Of a DNA stretch of 64,000 bases, positions 1 to 9,799 are shown piece by piece; the first letter of the stretch is position 1, and every line of letters starts with the position of its first letter. The notes below the pieces were generated by a model. It was not told the origin of the DNA. It searched no databases and saw nothing but the letters and a program-made list of their open reading frames with translations. The stretch comes from VXYL01 sp965203685 (GTDB lineage Bacteria; Pseudomonadota; Gammaproteobacteria; Pseudomonadales; Azotimanducaceae). The DNA lies in assembly GCA_965203685.1 (NCBI GenBank), contig OZ241908.1, forward strand, positions 5,332,001-5,396,000. The letters are read 5' to 3'. The translations under genes were made by a program, and so were the position numbers.

Positions 1-417
1 GATGAGCCACCGCGGCTACCCATCGTCGGGGACGGCGTCATCGTCCCGGACAACGGGTCCGTCTGGGCCGGGGCGACCTACGAGTACACACCTTGGGACC
101 CGGACCGGGCCAGCCAGGCGAACGCCACGCGCTACGCGGAGTTCTTCGGCACTGAGCCCGGCCCGGCCCTGGCGCGCTTTCGAGGCACCAGGGCCGTCAC
201 ATCGGACCGCCTGCCCGTCATCGGTGCCGACCGCGGCACGTGGTTCAATCTCGGCCACGGCTCCCACGGCACCATCACCGCGATCTTCGGTGCCGAGATC
301 ATCGCCAGCGCAATCAACGGCGAAGTGGCACCAGCGACCCGCGACCTCCGTGCGCTCCTTGAACCGGCGCGGTTCCGCCGGCGTCAGTTGCGTCGCCCAA
401 ACCCTTTTCGACGTTGA
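1..417 (+). CDS. mnmC: C-terminal part of an FAD-dependent oxidoreductase, probably MnmC
   Basis: Frame 1 is open from the first base to a TGA at 415-417, so only about 138 C-terminal residues are present and the start lies outside the window. The segment FRGTRAVTSDRLPVIG followed by FNLGHGSHGTITA matches the FAD-contacting end of the DAO-type oxidoreductase domain of MnmC, which makes 5-methylaminomethyl-2-thiouridine in tRNA. The tail is Arg-rich (EPARFRRRQLRR), as MnmC proteins usually end. What is seen is the motif and the end; assignment to MnmC rather than another DAO-family oxidase (DadA, ThiO) is from family knowledge. A longer overlapping frame exists here, but its translation is low-complexity shadow. 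Confidence 0.65.
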   Translation, partial: DEPPRLPIVGDGVIVPDNGSVWAGATYEYTPWDPDRASQANATRYAEFFGTEPGPALARFRGTRAVTSDRLPVIGADRGTWFNLGHGSHGTITAIFGAEIIASAINGEVAPATRDLRALLEPARFRRRQLRRPNPFRR

Positions 418-502
418 TCGCCCGTCCGGGAAACACCGATGGCCGATTTCCTACTTGCGAACGAGAGATGCGCCATTGGCACGTCTCTGGCGCCGGAGTA
501 GG

Positions 503-1078
503 ATGCCGGCTATGCAGGAGTCGCCTTACATCACTCGATCCGACTTGGACACCGCGTTGGCGCAGTTTCGCGATGAAACGGCCACGCTCGTTGCCGATGT
601 GGTGGCCAAGCAGCTACAGAACCTCGGCGGGGGCAACGGCAATCCGACCGCAGCGCAACCCGACCGGGCACGCACTATGGAGACGGACGCCGCGCAAATC
701 TTGGACGGCATCGTCAGCCTGAAAGCCGAAGTGGCCTCGAGCCGCCGCGAGACGCGTGAACTCAGGGCGGACATCAACGGACTGCGCAAAGAGGTCAAGG
801 CAGACGTCGAGGGACTCCGAAAGGAAGTCAAGGCCGACATCGACGGGCTGCGCAAGGAGATCAAGGCCGATGTCGGCGACCTGCGGCAGAACGTCAAGCT
901 CGACGTCGACTCGTTGAAGCATGACATGGGCGAACTTCGCGAGCTGCGTGGCGAAGTCCGGATCGTCAAGTGGATGTTCGGATTGGTTGTCGCCGCCTTG
1001 ATCGCGGGCTTGACGATCGTCCACCAGGACTTGGGCCGCCGCATCGACGGCGTGACCGCCGAACTGCGTTCCCGCTAG
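503..1078 (+). CDS. Coiled-coil protein with C-terminal membrane anchor
   Basis: About 191 residues. The start is ATG 503 or ATG 512; a purine-rich GGAGTAGG at 494-502 fits 512 best by spacing. The middle holds near-perfect 11-residue repeats of the type LRKEVKADVEG / LRKEVKADIDG / LRKEIKADVGD, a long amphipathic coiled coil. A single hydrophobic segment near the C-terminus (VKWMFGLVVAALIAGLTIV) is followed by a short basic tail. The arrangement recalls DUF1640/CCDC90-like proteins (coiled coil plus C-terminal TM helix), but no function is recognised. It converges on the HIT gene, the two stop codons sharing the palindrome CTAG. The longer frame upstream belongs to the mnmC region and is not part of this protein. 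Confidence 0.7.
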   Translation: MPAMQESPYITRSDLDTALAQFRDETATLVADVVAKQLQNLGGGNGNPTAAQPDRARTMETDAAQILDGIVSLKAEVASSRRETRELRADINGLRKEVKADVEGLRKEVKADIDGLRKEIKADVGDLRQNVKLDVDSLKHDMGELRELRGEVRIVKWMFGLVVAALIAGLTIVHQDLGRRIDGVTAELRSR

Positions 1079-1482
1079 ATTCCCAACGCCTCGCGCAGCA
1101 CGGCCGCGCGTTGCGTCACGACGTCGAGGTCCGGATCCTCCACGACCCCGGCGTTCCACACCGGCCCCGGCCAAGCGATGTCCGCAACGTAGCGGCCGAT
1201 GACGTGCACGTGCAGTTGCGGAACCTGGTTGCCGAGTGCGGCGACGTTGATCTTCTCCGCCGCGAAGGCGTCCACCAACGCGCGTGATACGTGTCCCACC
1301 TCGTCGAAAAGCGTGAGGGCTTGCTCGCGCGGCAGGTCGTGGAAGTCGCGCAAGCCGCCGATCCGTGGCACGAGAATCGTCCACGGGAACCGGTGGTCGC
1401 GCATCAGCAGGATCCGGCACAGCGCCATGTCGCCCAGGACATCGCAGTCGGCGGCCAGCTTTTCGTGCAGTGCGAACGTCAT
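1075..1482 (-). CDS. HIT-family nucleotide-binding protein
   Basis: About 135 residues. The start at 1482 is set by an AGGAG five bases upstream of ATG; a longer frame to 1503 has no ribosome site. The C-terminal half has QLHVHVIGR, the histidine-triad loop with the catalytic second and third positions kept and the first His replaced by Gln, a variant I associate with a proteobacterial HIT subgroup. HIT proteins hydrolyse or transfer nucleotides from dinucleoside polyphosphates and AMP-amides. Its 3' end overlaps the convergent coiled-coil gene by 4 bp. Substrate is not predictable from sequence. Confidence 0.85.
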   Translation of the reverse strand: MTFALHEKLAADCDVLGDMALCRILLMRDHRFPWTILVPRIGGLRDFHDLPREQALTLFDEVGHVSRALVDAFAAEKINVAALGNQVPQLHVHVIGRYVADIAWPGPVWNAGVVEDPDLDVVTQRAAVLREALGI

Positions 1483-1509
1483 TGACACTCCTGACCTTCT
1501 CAAGATTCT

Positions 1510-4050
1510 CTATCGGGCCGGATAGCCGCCGACCCAGACGGGGCTCGACCACGCAATCGCATCGTTGGCCTGAACGACGCGCACATAGTAGTAGTCGCCC
1601 TGGCGCTGCCCTCGGTCCTCGACTTCGAAACTCACGTCGGTTTCGCCGTCCGCGACAATCCGGCGCAAGGTCACGGTGTCGGCGTACCCGTCGAACTCCA
1701 ACGTGCGCGTGACCGCGCCTTGCTCAAGCTCGCGCAACGGCAGCACGACCTCGGCGGCCGGCACGCTCTTGTGGTAGCGGAAGCGCGGCGGCCCGCCCCC
1801 GAACTCCAATCCCTCGCGCAAGCGGACGGTGAGCGATGCCGGGCGGCGAACGTCCTCGATCTTCAGCTTCATGGCACTGGTGCCGCCGCGGGTGTGGGTG
1901 CGAAAGGCGATGCTCGAACCGTCGGTCAGATCCACGCCCTGCGTCTCCCGATTGGCGAAATCCATGGCGTCCACACTGGCCACCATCGCGCCGTCCACGT
2001 CGATCTCCCCCCACCACCACCGCCAACCGCGCGGGTTGTCTTGCGGGTGGTAGGGTGCGGAAGGCGACTCGAAGGAGAGCATGAAGTCGCCGCCCGAGAC
2101 GTTGCGGCCGGCGGTGTCGGTCAGGTAGTCGCGCCGCCAGATCTCCTCGCCGTTCTTGATGACCGCGATGTTGGCGACCGGTGCAGTGCCGATGACGCGC
2201 CCGGTGATCCGTCGCTGTTCGGCGAACGCCGTGCGCGTGCCCATCTCGGCACCGTTGACCGAGACATCCAGGATCATGCGCTCGCCGGTGGTAGCGTAGA
2301 TTGCCCGATGACGCATTGCGTCGAAGAGCGCATCGCGCGTCAGCGCACCCGCGCGCACCGCCCCCAAGCCCCCGCGCTGGGCGAGGCCGCCACGTCGCGG
2401 TGCGCTATAGCCCGGCTGGCTCAGGTGATTGTCGCTTGCCGCGATGAAACCGACCTGGTGGCCCTGGGCCAGGTAACTGCGCCCGAACCACTCGAAGGTG
2501 CCGTGCTGGGACATGATCTCCACCAGCGGTTCAAGCTCCGGGTCGCTCAAGCGGTAGTCGCCCGCCTGGTGGGCGTGGGGAATCACGACCACGTCTTTCA
2601 GGTCGTGGTGGGCCCGCAAACCCTGGTAGAGCCCCGACAGCGTGCCGAACTCCCTGCCGGGGACTCGGCGGCGCCCGTCTGCCGTGCGGAACAGCACGTT
2701 GTGGTGGCCGCCCTGAACGTTCTGGATCGTCCACTCGTAGCCGAGGAAGGCGACGAACTCCCCTTCCCGCGAGAAGCGCCGCACGTTGTCGATGAGTACG
2801 CCCCACTCGTAGTCGTCCGTCCAGATGTCGTGTTCCGAGTGCACGACGTAGTCGAGGCCCGCATCGTCCCGCGCCCACGTCATGAACCGGTCCGGACTGC
2901 CGACACCCTCGGCGAAACCCGAGTGACCGTGCGTATCGCCCCAGTAGATGCGGCGCGACGGGGCATCCTCGACCAGCACGGGATTCGCGGTTCCCGTCAC
3001 GGCACCATCTACGGAGCGAATCTCGATGCGGTAGACGCCGGGCGCGTCGAAGCGGACGTTGGGCAGTGTCGCCAGGTTGCCCCCGGGCGGAATCTCCGCG
3101 AAGAGTTCGTCATTGACCAGCACATGCCACCCGGGAATCGGACCCGTGGCGCGGTTGTAGAACCGATCCTCGGCACGCACCGTCAACGCGAACGTTTCAC
3201 CGGTCGCCACCACCGACGGCGCGAAGCCATGCACGCCCGCGACTCCGCTACCGACGATGACGATCGGCTGGATGGGCAGGCTGACCGGCAAGTCGGAACC
3301 GTCGAAGTCGACGTAGAGCGGCAAAGGCATGCGGTCGCTCGAGAAGGTCGGCATGAGCAAGCCTTGCGACCCGCCGGTCGTGTCGCCGTAGGTGATGGTC
3401 ACCGTATCGCCCTCGGTCAGCCTCCCCGAGGTGACCCGGAAAACCAGGGTATCGGTGGCTCGGCGGAAGCCGCCGTGCATACCGCCCATCGGCAACGCCG
3501 ACCGGGAAAACCGCACGTTCGCCTTGGAGGACGTGATCGAGATGTAGTTGTCCGCCGTCTCGTCGTCCGTCTGGAAGCCGCCGAAGCCGGCCATGAACTG
3601 GCGCGCGACGATGAAGCCGCCGCCCGGTTCGACATCCTTCTTGCCGACGGTGTAGGTCTGGCGAATGGTCGCGAAGGTCCGCGCCTCGAAGGGGCCGGTT
3701 TCCGCGACCAGCGTGCCCAGTGCATCGAGGTGTTCATCAAGCAGTCGCAGTTCCGCGATGGTCGCATCGAGGGCGGCGATCCGGTTGGCGCGCCCCGGAT
3801 AGGCCAATACGCCAGACGCCACGGAAGTCGCGTTGACCGGCACATAGCGTCCACTCAAGGAGTACGCATTGACCCACCCCACAAGGGTTGCGGCCCGGGC
3901 TCGAGCGTTGGCGCGATTGCTCGGAATCTCGGCGACGTCGGCCTTCAGGGCCTCCACGCGGGCGCGAAGGTCCTCGTCCAAGTAGTCCGCGGTCGCCGTC
4001 CACGACAGACACGCGGCCAGCGTGGCCAAGAAGCACCGCCCCGCGCTCAC
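1510..4050 (-). CDS. Exported DUF3604 (PHP-like) protein
   Basis: 846 residues with an N-terminal signal peptide (cleavage probably after WTATA). An N-terminal beta-rich half of about 370 residues precedes the DUF3604 signature RIYWGDTHGHSGFAEG and a later metal-site segment HSEHD, with more His residues (VVIPHAHQAG, AASDNH) as in PHP-type metal-dependent hydrolases. The protein is probably periplasmic or surface-located. The start codon overlaps the stop of the upstream M3 peptidase (ATGA), so the two are translationally coupled. The enzymatic substrate of DUF3604 is not established as far as I know. Confidence 0.85.
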   Translation of the reverse strand: MSAGRCFLATLAACLSWTATADYLDEDLRARVEALKADVAEIPSNRANARARAATLVGWVNAYSLSGRYVPVNATSVASGVLAYPGRANRIAALDATIAELRLLDEHLDALGTLVAETGPFEARTFATIRQTYTVGKKDVEPGGGFIVARQFMAGFGGFQTDDETADNYISITSSKANVRFSRSALPMGGMHGGFRRATDTLVFRVTSGRLTEGDTVTITYGDTTGGSQGLLMPTFSSDRMPLPLYVDFDGSDLPVSLPIQPIVIVGSGVAGVHGFAPSVVATGETFALTVRAEDRFYNRATGPIPGWHVLVNDELFAEIPPGGNLATLPNVRFDAPGVYRIEIRSVDGAVTGTANPVLVEDAPSRRIYWGDTHGHSGFAEGVGSPDRFMTWARDDAGLDYVVHSEHDIWTDDYEWGVLIDNVRRFSREGEFVAFLGYEWTIQNVQGGHHNVLFRTADGRRRVPGREFGTLSGLYQGLRAHHDLKDVVVIPHAHQAGDYRLSDPELEPLVEIMSQHGTFEWFGRSYLAQGHQVGFIAASDNHLSQPGYSAPRRGGLAQRGGLGAVRAGALTRDALFDAMRHRAIYATTGERMILDVSVNGAEMGTRTAFAEQRRITGRVIGTAPVANIAVIKNGEEIWRRDYLTDTAGRNVSGGDFMLSFESPSAPYHPQDNPRGWRWWWGEIDVDGAMVASVDAMDFANRETQGVDLTDGSSIAFRTHTRGGTSAMKLKIEDVRRPASLTVRLREGLEFGGGPPRFRYHKSVPAAEVVLPLRELEQGAVTRTLEFDGYADTVTLRRIVADGETDVSFEVEDRGQRQGDYYYVRVVQANDAIAWSSPVWVGGYPAR

Positions 4051-5915
4051 GAAGTGCTCGAATCCACGAGTCGCTCGAAGTCGTCGATCCGCGCCTCGAG
4101 CGATGCCAACGTGTCCCGCCAGAAGTCGGGCCGCGTGAGGTCCACGTCGAGGTGCTTGGCCGCGAGATCCTCGGTCGTCATGCGCCCCGTGTCACGCAGG
4201 AGCGCCTGGTACCGGTCGAAGAAACCGTCGCCGAGTTGCGACCGGCGCGCGTAGAGACCCTGGCTGAACAGGTAGCCGAAGAGATAAGGGAAGTTGTAGA
4301 AGCTCAACCCCGAGATGTAGAAGTGCAGCTTGTTGGCCCAGAACAGTGGATCCGGCTCGCTCAAGGCCTCGCCGTACCACTTCTCCCACGCCGCGCTCAT
4401 CATGGCCTTCAACTCGTCCGGCCGTAGCGGCTTCTCGGCCCGGGCGTCGTGGAAATTGCGCTCGAACTCGAACCGGGTCGGGATGTTCAATATGAACGTA
4501 ACGACCGCGCTCGCCTCCTCCCAGGCAATTGGCAGTTCCGCTTGAGGGCCATCGGCCCGGTCGCGCAACGCGTCCCGGACGATCGTCTCCCCGAACGTGC
4601 TCGCGGTCTCCGCGATGGACATGCCGTAGCTGCGCTGACTGTCCGGCAGGTCGCGCATCACCCAGGCGTGGTAGGCATGCCCCAGTTCATGGGCCAGCGT
4701 GATGACGTCGCTCGCACCCCCGGTGTAGGTCATGTACACGCGCGGCGTGCGCGACTTCCGAAACCCCGTGCAGTAGGCGCCCGGCCGTTTGCGCGGCCCG
4801 ACGGTGCCTTCGATCCAGTGCTTCTTCGCCATCATGCGGCAGAAGTCGCCCATCTCCGGCGCGACCGAGGAATAGCTCTCGGCAATCAGGTCGACCGCCT
4901 CGTCGTATGGAATCCGTACGGCGTCGGTGTCTGGCAACGCAGGGGCCGGCGCTCGTTGATCCCAAGGTCCGTAACGAGCCTTGCCATACGCCTTGGCCTG
5001 CAGTTGCGCCGCTCGCCGCGCCAGCGGTACGCCTTCCCCCGCAACGCTGATGAGCGTATCGATGGTTTCCCGCCGCATGCGGTTCGCGTGCGCGGGCGCA
5101 TCGAGATAGTGCACGCCGTTCCCACGCCGTCGGCACATCGAAAGCCGCCAGCCGGCGATGGCATTGACCGCCGCCGCACAGGACTCCACGTGCTCATCCC
5201 AGGTCGCATTGATCGCCCGCCAGGCCGTCTCTCGCAGATGCTCGTCCGGGCCGAGCATCAAGCCGGCCGCCTCAGCGATTCCCAAGGTCCGTGTCTCGTC
5301 GCCGAGCGTCACCTCGCAGGTGAGCGATCCGGATAGTTGATCGTAAAGCAGGCTCCAAGCGTTGATTCCGTCCTGGGCCAAGCTGTTCACCAGCGTTTCT
5401 TGCTCCAGGGGCAGCAATTCGTGGCGGCGCTTGCGTTGGTGTTCGACGGCGAACCGGCTCGCGGCAGTGGTGTCGTCGTCGAGGTAGGCCTCGACGACGG
5501 AGTCCGGCACCAAGGTCAAGAATTGGTCGAGCGGCTCCGCCGCATTCTTGAGGCGGCTTTGCACCGCCAGCAGCCGCCCTTGCAGGTCCTGGGCAGCGGC
5601 GTCCTGGCTATCGACGCTCAAGCAACACGAGGCGTAACCCGACAAGTCGCCCGCGATTGTGGCCGCGCGTTCGATCAAGCCGTGGATGGTACGCGCCACG
5701 GAAACGGCGTCGGCACCCGACTCCACCGACAACTCCGCCGCCCGGCCCAGGGGGGACGTCAGGGCGAGATTGTGGGTCTCGATGTCTGCGATCAGACCGG
5801 CCAGGACGGACAGGTCGTCTTCGACCGCCGCCGAGTCCGCGGCCGGGTATTCGCTGCTGAGGTCCCAACTGTTCCCCTGCACAGTCGACGTGGCGTCGAC
5901 CTCGGAATCGCTCAT
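4047..5915 (-). CDS. M3-family oligoendopeptidase (PepF-like)
   Basis: About 622 residues from ATG 5915 (MSDSEVDATS); a GTG at 5951 would add 12 residues and neither start has a clear ribosome site. The zinc site HELGHAYHAW (HEXXH) and a downstream Glu helix (MSIAETASTFGE) are those of M3 peptidases, which cleave short peptides, usually in the cytoplasm. Length and the C-terminal FYNFPYLFGYLFSQGLY segment fit the PepF subgroup. No signal peptide is visible. It is the first gene of a two-gene unit with the DUF3604 protein, overlapping it by 4 bp. Confidence 0.9.
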   Translation of the reverse strand: MSDSEVDATSTVQGNSWDLSSEYPAADSAAVEDDLSVLAGLIADIETHNLALTSPLGRAAELSVESGADAVSVARTIHGLIERAATIAGDLSGYASCCLSVDSQDAAAQDLQGRLLAVQSRLKNAAEPLDQFLTLVPDSVVEAYLDDDTTAASRFAVEHQRKRRHELLPLEQETLVNSLAQDGINAWSLLYDQLSGSLTCEVTLGDETRTLGIAEAAGLMLGPDEHLRETAWRAINATWDEHVESCAAAVNAIAGWRLSMCRRRGNGVHYLDAPAHANRMRRETIDTLISVAGEGVPLARRAAQLQAKAYGKARYGPWDQRAPAPALPDTDAVRIPYDEAVDLIAESYSSVAPEMGDFCRMMAKKHWIEGTVGPRKRPGAYCTGFRKSRTPRVYMTYTGGASDVITLAHELGHAYHAWVMRDLPDSQRSYGMSIAETASTFGETIVRDALRDRADGPQAELPIAWEEASAVVTFILNIPTRFEFERNFHDARAEKPLRPDELKAMMSAAWEKWYGEALSEPDPLFWANKLHFYISGLSFYNFPYLFGYLFSQGLYARRSQLGDGFFDRYQALLRDTGRMTTEDLAAKHLDVDLTRPDFWRDTLASLEARIDDFERLVDSSTS

Positions 5916-5970
5916 AGCCGTTTTCGCTGCTCGTGGCCGACCATCGTACACCCGGGAATCGCAACACGGA

Positions 5971-8448
5971 TCACAGCCCGAAACGGTAGCGCAGCTTGAC
6001 CAGCAGACCTTCCTGGTCGGGTTCCGCGAAGCTGTCGCCGATCAGGCTCGTGAAACCGCCATGCTGCTCCGCGGCCGGCAAACTGCCCCGGCGGTTGTAG
6101 ACGATGAACAAATCCGAGAGCGGAGCAATCTGCCAGCGGTAGCGTGCCTGCAGCACCAGATCGCTGATCGTGAACCGCGACCCCGCCTCGTCGGCCGGTC
6201 GCGCCACCTCCTCGAGGTACGCTGGGCCCGGAATCACGTACCGACGGGACTCGAACGCCTTCACCGCCACCCACTGCGCCTGCAACTGCAGATGCTGCTC
6301 GGCGGTGAAGAACACGCCGAAGTTCAGATTCAGCGACCAGCGCTCGGAGGCGAACGCCGTGAACCGTGTCCCGCCTTGCCAGACCAGCCAACTGTCGCCT
6401 TTCTGATAGTTGACCCCGGCCATGAGGCGAACCCGGTCCGCAGGGGTGAAGTTGACGAAGGTGTTCGCACGGGCATTGTGCCCACCCATTCGTTCGCGCC
6501 GCCAACCTACGCCGAAGCTGGCCGTCACCTTGCGGTCACGGGGACTGCCCCAGAACGCGTTCGCGCCCCAGGCGGCCGGCTCCTTGAATACGCCATGCCC
6601 GCGACTGTTGCGGTCGTCCCAGCGCGGCGGGTCGTAGTAGAGGTCGACATCGATGCCCGTGTTGTCGTTGAAGCCCCATCCCCGATGCACATTGAACACG
6701 CCGCCTGTGAACTGGCCATCCGTGTTGACGTCGGTCTGGACATAGACCCAACTGTTGGTGTCGCGGATGTGCTTGTAGTCCTGCCGCCGCCACCAGTACT
6801 CGTAGAACATGTGCGTATAGCCGTTGCGCTGCAGGTAGCCCACGTCGTTGAGGTCCAGGGCGTCGTCGTAGGTGGCAAGGTGAAAGTAGTGCTGATCGCC
6901 CGTGCGCGGGGCGGCGATCACGTTCAGGAGGCCGCCCCAACCCCGCTCGCCCGCCACGTCGCTGGTCATGATCTGGGAGTCGATGCTCAAGGCGCCGCTC
7001 GACGTGCGGTAATGGCCATCCACGGACTGTGCGACGGCACGCCGGCCCGGATGGTCCGCGACGGTCGCCAGCCAGCCCACGGCCTTGCGACCGCCGTCCG
7101 CGGTGTCTTCAAGCTGGTAGCGGACCACGCCGAAGTCGCGGCCCGGTGCTGTGTCGGCCCCTGACCCGTCCGCGAAGCTGAGCGTCGTGTCATCCTCGGC
7201 GGCGACCAGCAGGCCGTACCGGGACCGGCCCTGCTGCGCCACCGCCTTGGTGGCGAGCAGGAGATCGACCGGTTTCGCCGTCTGGCCGTCCTTGTACCGC
7301 GTACCGCCACCAAGGTCCGGCGCGCCCCGGCGGGAACCCACCGCGGTCCCGAAACGGCGCGTATGCAGCATCGTTGTCGAGGTGCCGTAGCCGTAGTCGC
7401 CGGTGTTGAACACGTCCTGGTTCTCAAGGAAGAACAGGCGCTTCTCCGGGAAGAAGGTCTCGAAGGCCGAGAGGTTCACCACCACGTTGTCGGCCTCCAC
7501 CTGGCCGAAGTCGGGATTAACCGCGGCGCTTAGGAAGAACGCCGACGAAGGTCGCCAGAACACGTCGAGTCCCACCTTGCTGCTGTGCTCGTCGCGGGCG
7601 ATGTCGCGCCCGCCCGCGACGTACGGGAACAGGCTCACTTCCTGTTTGGGCGCAACGCCCTGGAGCGCAATCGGCTGAAACAACGAAATGAACTGCGGCT
7701 CCGTCGACGGCAGTGCAGGCCACGACCACACTTCGTTGCGGCGCGCCAGGAAACGCGCGAACTCGACGGCCATGCGCCGCTCCCCGTCGCCGTTCGTGGT
7801 CGCGGGCATGTTCAGCATCACCCAGGGCAGGAACATCTCGACCGTCCAGCCGTCCTCGGTCTTCTGCGTCTTGGCGCGCCACGGTCCGTCCCAATTGCTC
7901 ATGAACCGCCGCTCCGGCAGCAGCGTGCCGTCCATCAACGAATCGCCGAGCTTGACTCGGAACCAATAGCCGTAAAGGCCGTTGCCCGAACTGTCGATGA
8001 CGATCTGGTAGGCGTCGGAGGTGTCGAACACATCGCGGCCCGTGAGCCGGCTGACCAAGGTGTCCGGGGGTTGTTCGTTCCATGCCCCGACGTACAGGCC
8101 GCGCTCGGAATAGAACATGAACGTATGGGTCCGGTATGCGGCCGGTTCGTCGTTGTCGGGCGTGGTGACCATCATGTGGTCGTAGGCCGGGATCCGCCGC
8201 CAAACAGCTTCGTCCAAGCGCCCGTCCAGCTTGATGTCGGCAACCGCGTCATCGACGCGCAGGACGGTGATCGCCGCCTCGGTTGCCTCGGGACCACCGC
8301 TCGGGTTCAACGGTGTGCCTAGGTAGGACAGCGTACTATCCCCGGCTGCGGTCGCTACTCCACACGCCGACGCCAGGGCCAATCCTAGGCTCGCCCTTAG
8401 GGCGCGATCGCGAATGCGGGGGGTGCCCCGAACGCTGGTGTCCGACAT
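5971..8448 (-). CDS. DUF5916 outer-membrane protein with CBM9-like N-terminus
   Basis: About 825 residues from ATG 8448, chosen because the signal peptide (RASLGLALASACGVATAAG) then sits at the N-terminus; the frame continues to 8505. After the signal come a CBM9-like region (KLDGRLDEAVW ... GWTVEMFLPW) and the DUF5916 hallmark NPDFGQVEADNVVVNLSAF followed by FFPEKRLFFLEN. The C-terminal half alternates polar and aromatic strands and ends LVKLRYRFGL, as in an outer-membrane beta-barrel. Function of the family is unknown to me; glycan or oligomer uptake is a guess. It is divergent from the diiron operon. Confidence 0.85.
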   Translation of the reverse strand: MSDTSVRGTPRIRDRALRASLGLALASACGVATAAGDSTLSYLGTPLNPSGGPEATEAAITVLRVDDAVADIKLDGRLDEAVWRRIPAYDHMMVTTPDNDEPAAYRTHTFMFYSERGLYVGAWNEQPPDTLVSRLTGRDVFDTSDAYQIVIDSSGNGLYGYWFRVKLGDSLMDGTLLPERRFMSNWDGPWRAKTQKTEDGWTVEMFLPWVMLNMPATTNGDGERRMAVEFARFLARRNEVWSWPALPSTEPQFISLFQPIALQGVAPKQEVSLFPYVAGGRDIARDEHSSKVGLDVFWRPSSAFFLSAAVNPDFGQVEADNVVVNLSAFETFFPEKRLFFLENQDVFNTGDYGYGTSTTMLHTRRFGTAVGSRRGAPDLGGGTRYKDGQTAKPVDLLLATKAVAQQGRSRYGLLVAAEDDTTLSFADGSGADTAPGRDFGVVRYQLEDTADGGRKAVGWLATVADHPGRRAVAQSVDGHYRTSSGALSIDSQIMTSDVAGERGWGGLLNVIAAPRTGDQHYFHLATYDDALDLNDVGYLQRNGYTHMFYEYWWRRQDYKHIRDTNSWVYVQTDVNTDGQFTGGVFNVHRGWGFNDNTGIDVDLYYDPPRWDDRNSRGHGVFKEPAAWGANAFWGSPRDRKVTASFGVGWRRERMGGHNARANTFVNFTPADRVRLMAGVNYQKGDSWLVWQGGTRFTAFASERWSLNLNFGVFFTAEQHLQLQAQWVAVKAFESRRYVIPGPAYLEEVARPADEAGSRFTISDLVLQARYRWQIAPLSDLFIVYNRRGSLPAAEQHGGFTSLIGDSFAEPDQEGLLVKLRYRFGL

Positions 8449-8514
8449 GACGTACGACTCTTGCAGGCCGACGAAACCCGGCATTGTGCCACCCGCGCGA
8501 CTCAAGGCAACACG

Positions 8515-8553
8515 CGCGCCCTACGGGCGCGATCGAGAACGCTTCGCGTTCTC
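8515..8553. repeat. Two adjacent short hairpins
   Basis: CGCGCCC-TAC-GGGCGCG (8515-8531) is followed at once by GAGAACGC-TTC-GCGTTCTC (8535-8553). Both are perfect inverted repeats with three-base loops, in the spacer between the divergent DUF5916 gene and the diiron operon. They could be a bidirectional structural element or regulatory binding sites; there is no U-run, so neither looks like a classical terminator. Confidence 0.6.
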
Positions 8554-8690
8554 CCACCCGGGTCACCGGAAACTCGATCAAACTGCAAACATCATCAGGT
8601 GCTCTCAAGCCCGAAATCGGGGCTTGCCGACAACGCAAGCCGCGTTATAGTTCGCTATTCACCCCACCGACCGCCCGAGGACTACATCGC

Positions 8691-9758
8691 ATGAGCGAAG
8701 CCGTCGATACCTCCAACGACTACGAGCTGGATCTCGGCTGGATGGACCGCACGGGCCCATGGAATACGCAGGCATCGCAAGGCAAGAACGGCCTGACGCT
8801 GGCTGACATACAGATCGGCGAATACGGCGACGCCCCGGACGAAAGCGTCAACCAGACCGGTCGCCCGCGCGGCGCCGCGTCTCGCGATTCGACCTTCCGC
8901 ATCGGCGCCTACGCGGTGCGCTCGAAGAGCGAGATCTGGCTGGACAACGCTTCGTTCCTCTATGAGGAAGCTCTCCAACGGCAGTGGAGTTCGGCGACCG
9001 ATGTGCCCTGGCACACCATCGAGCCGCTGCCCGACGATGTCGAGCAGGCCGAGTGCCAGCTCGCCACCTTCCTCACCGAGGTCGAGTTCGTGGCGGGCGA
9101 CGTCCCGGCACGCTGGGTGTCGCTCACCACGCCGGATTTCCTGGAACCGCGGCAAGTGCTGCTCGCCCAGGTCATGGACGAATCCCGCCACATGGACGTC
9201 TTCCGCAAGCGGGCGTTGGCCAACGGCGGCGGCCTGATGCAGGCGACCGGTGCGACATCGGGCTTCGTCGGCAGCATCGACCTGTCCCGGGACTTCACCG
9301 AGATGTCGTCCCGACTGCACGTATCCGGCGAAGGCGCCGTGCTGACCTTGTTCCGCATGGGCGAATTGATGGCCCAGAACGAGGCCGAGAAAGTCATCTA
9401 CCGGCTCTGCGCCCAGGACGAAGCGCGCCACGTGGCGTTCGGCGTCATGCACATGCGCTACATGTCGGAGGCGGCCCCGGAACGGCGCGAGGAAATTCAG
9501 TGCTATCTCGACGAGGCCGAAGGCGGGCTGATCGGCGCGGCCAATCCTGTTGGCCAGTTGACACCCACGTCGGAGTCCATGGCCATCATCCTCGGCGGTG
9601 GCAAGGAGAACTTCGACGACGGCATGAACAAGATCATCGCGATCCGTCAAAGGCAGTTGCGCGAGTACAAGAAGCGCGTGGTTTCGGCGGGCTTCGGCGA
9701 CCGGTTTGAAAGCGGCCGCTCGAAGGTCGACGAGATGATCGAACGCGCCGCCGCTTGA
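8691..9758 (+). CDS. Ferritin-like diiron protein (catalytic-type subunit)
   Basis: 355 residues from ATG 8691, preceded by GAGG; the frame is open further upstream but without a plausible start. Candidate carboxylate-bridged diiron ligands are all present: E130, E164 and H167 (DESRH), E214 (or E225), E244 and H247 (DEARH). E130-E164 and E214-E244 are spaced as in the four-helix ferritin-like oxygenase fold. No transit or membrane segment. The gene heads an operon that also encodes a paralogue at 10393-11475, about the same length, which keeps the two histidines but none of the carboxylates. By analogy with PaaA/PaaC-type pairs, this one would be the redox-active subunit of a heteromer, using O2 on an unknown substrate. 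The role is inference; the ligands are seen. Confidence 0.8.
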   Translation: MSEAVDTSNDYELDLGWMDRTGPWNTQASQGKNGLTLADIQIGEYGDAPDESVNQTGRPRGAASRDSTFRIGAYAVRSKSEIWLDNASFLYEEALQRQWSSATDVPWHTIEPLPDDVEQAECQLATFLTEVEFVAGDVPARWVSLTTPDFLEPRQVLLAQVMDESRHMDVFRKRALANGGGLMQATGATSGFVGSIDLSRDFTEMSSRLHVSGEGAVLTLFRMGELMAQNEAEKVIYRLCAQDEARHVAFGVMHMRYMSEAAPERREEIQCYLDEAEGGLIGAANPVGQLTPTSESMAIILGGGKENFDDGMNKIIAIRQRQLREYKKRVVSAGFGDRFESGRSKVDEMIERAAA

Positions 9759-9799
9759 ATCCGACTCGACCGTTTAGCGGCCTTCTCTAGGCGCGCCGG

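Noticed and set aside
1720..4254. 844-codon open frame on the plus strand
   Set aside because: It is the complement shadow of the DUF3604 and M3 peptidase genes; its translation is Arg/His/Val-rich with no domain, while the minus frame has clear families.
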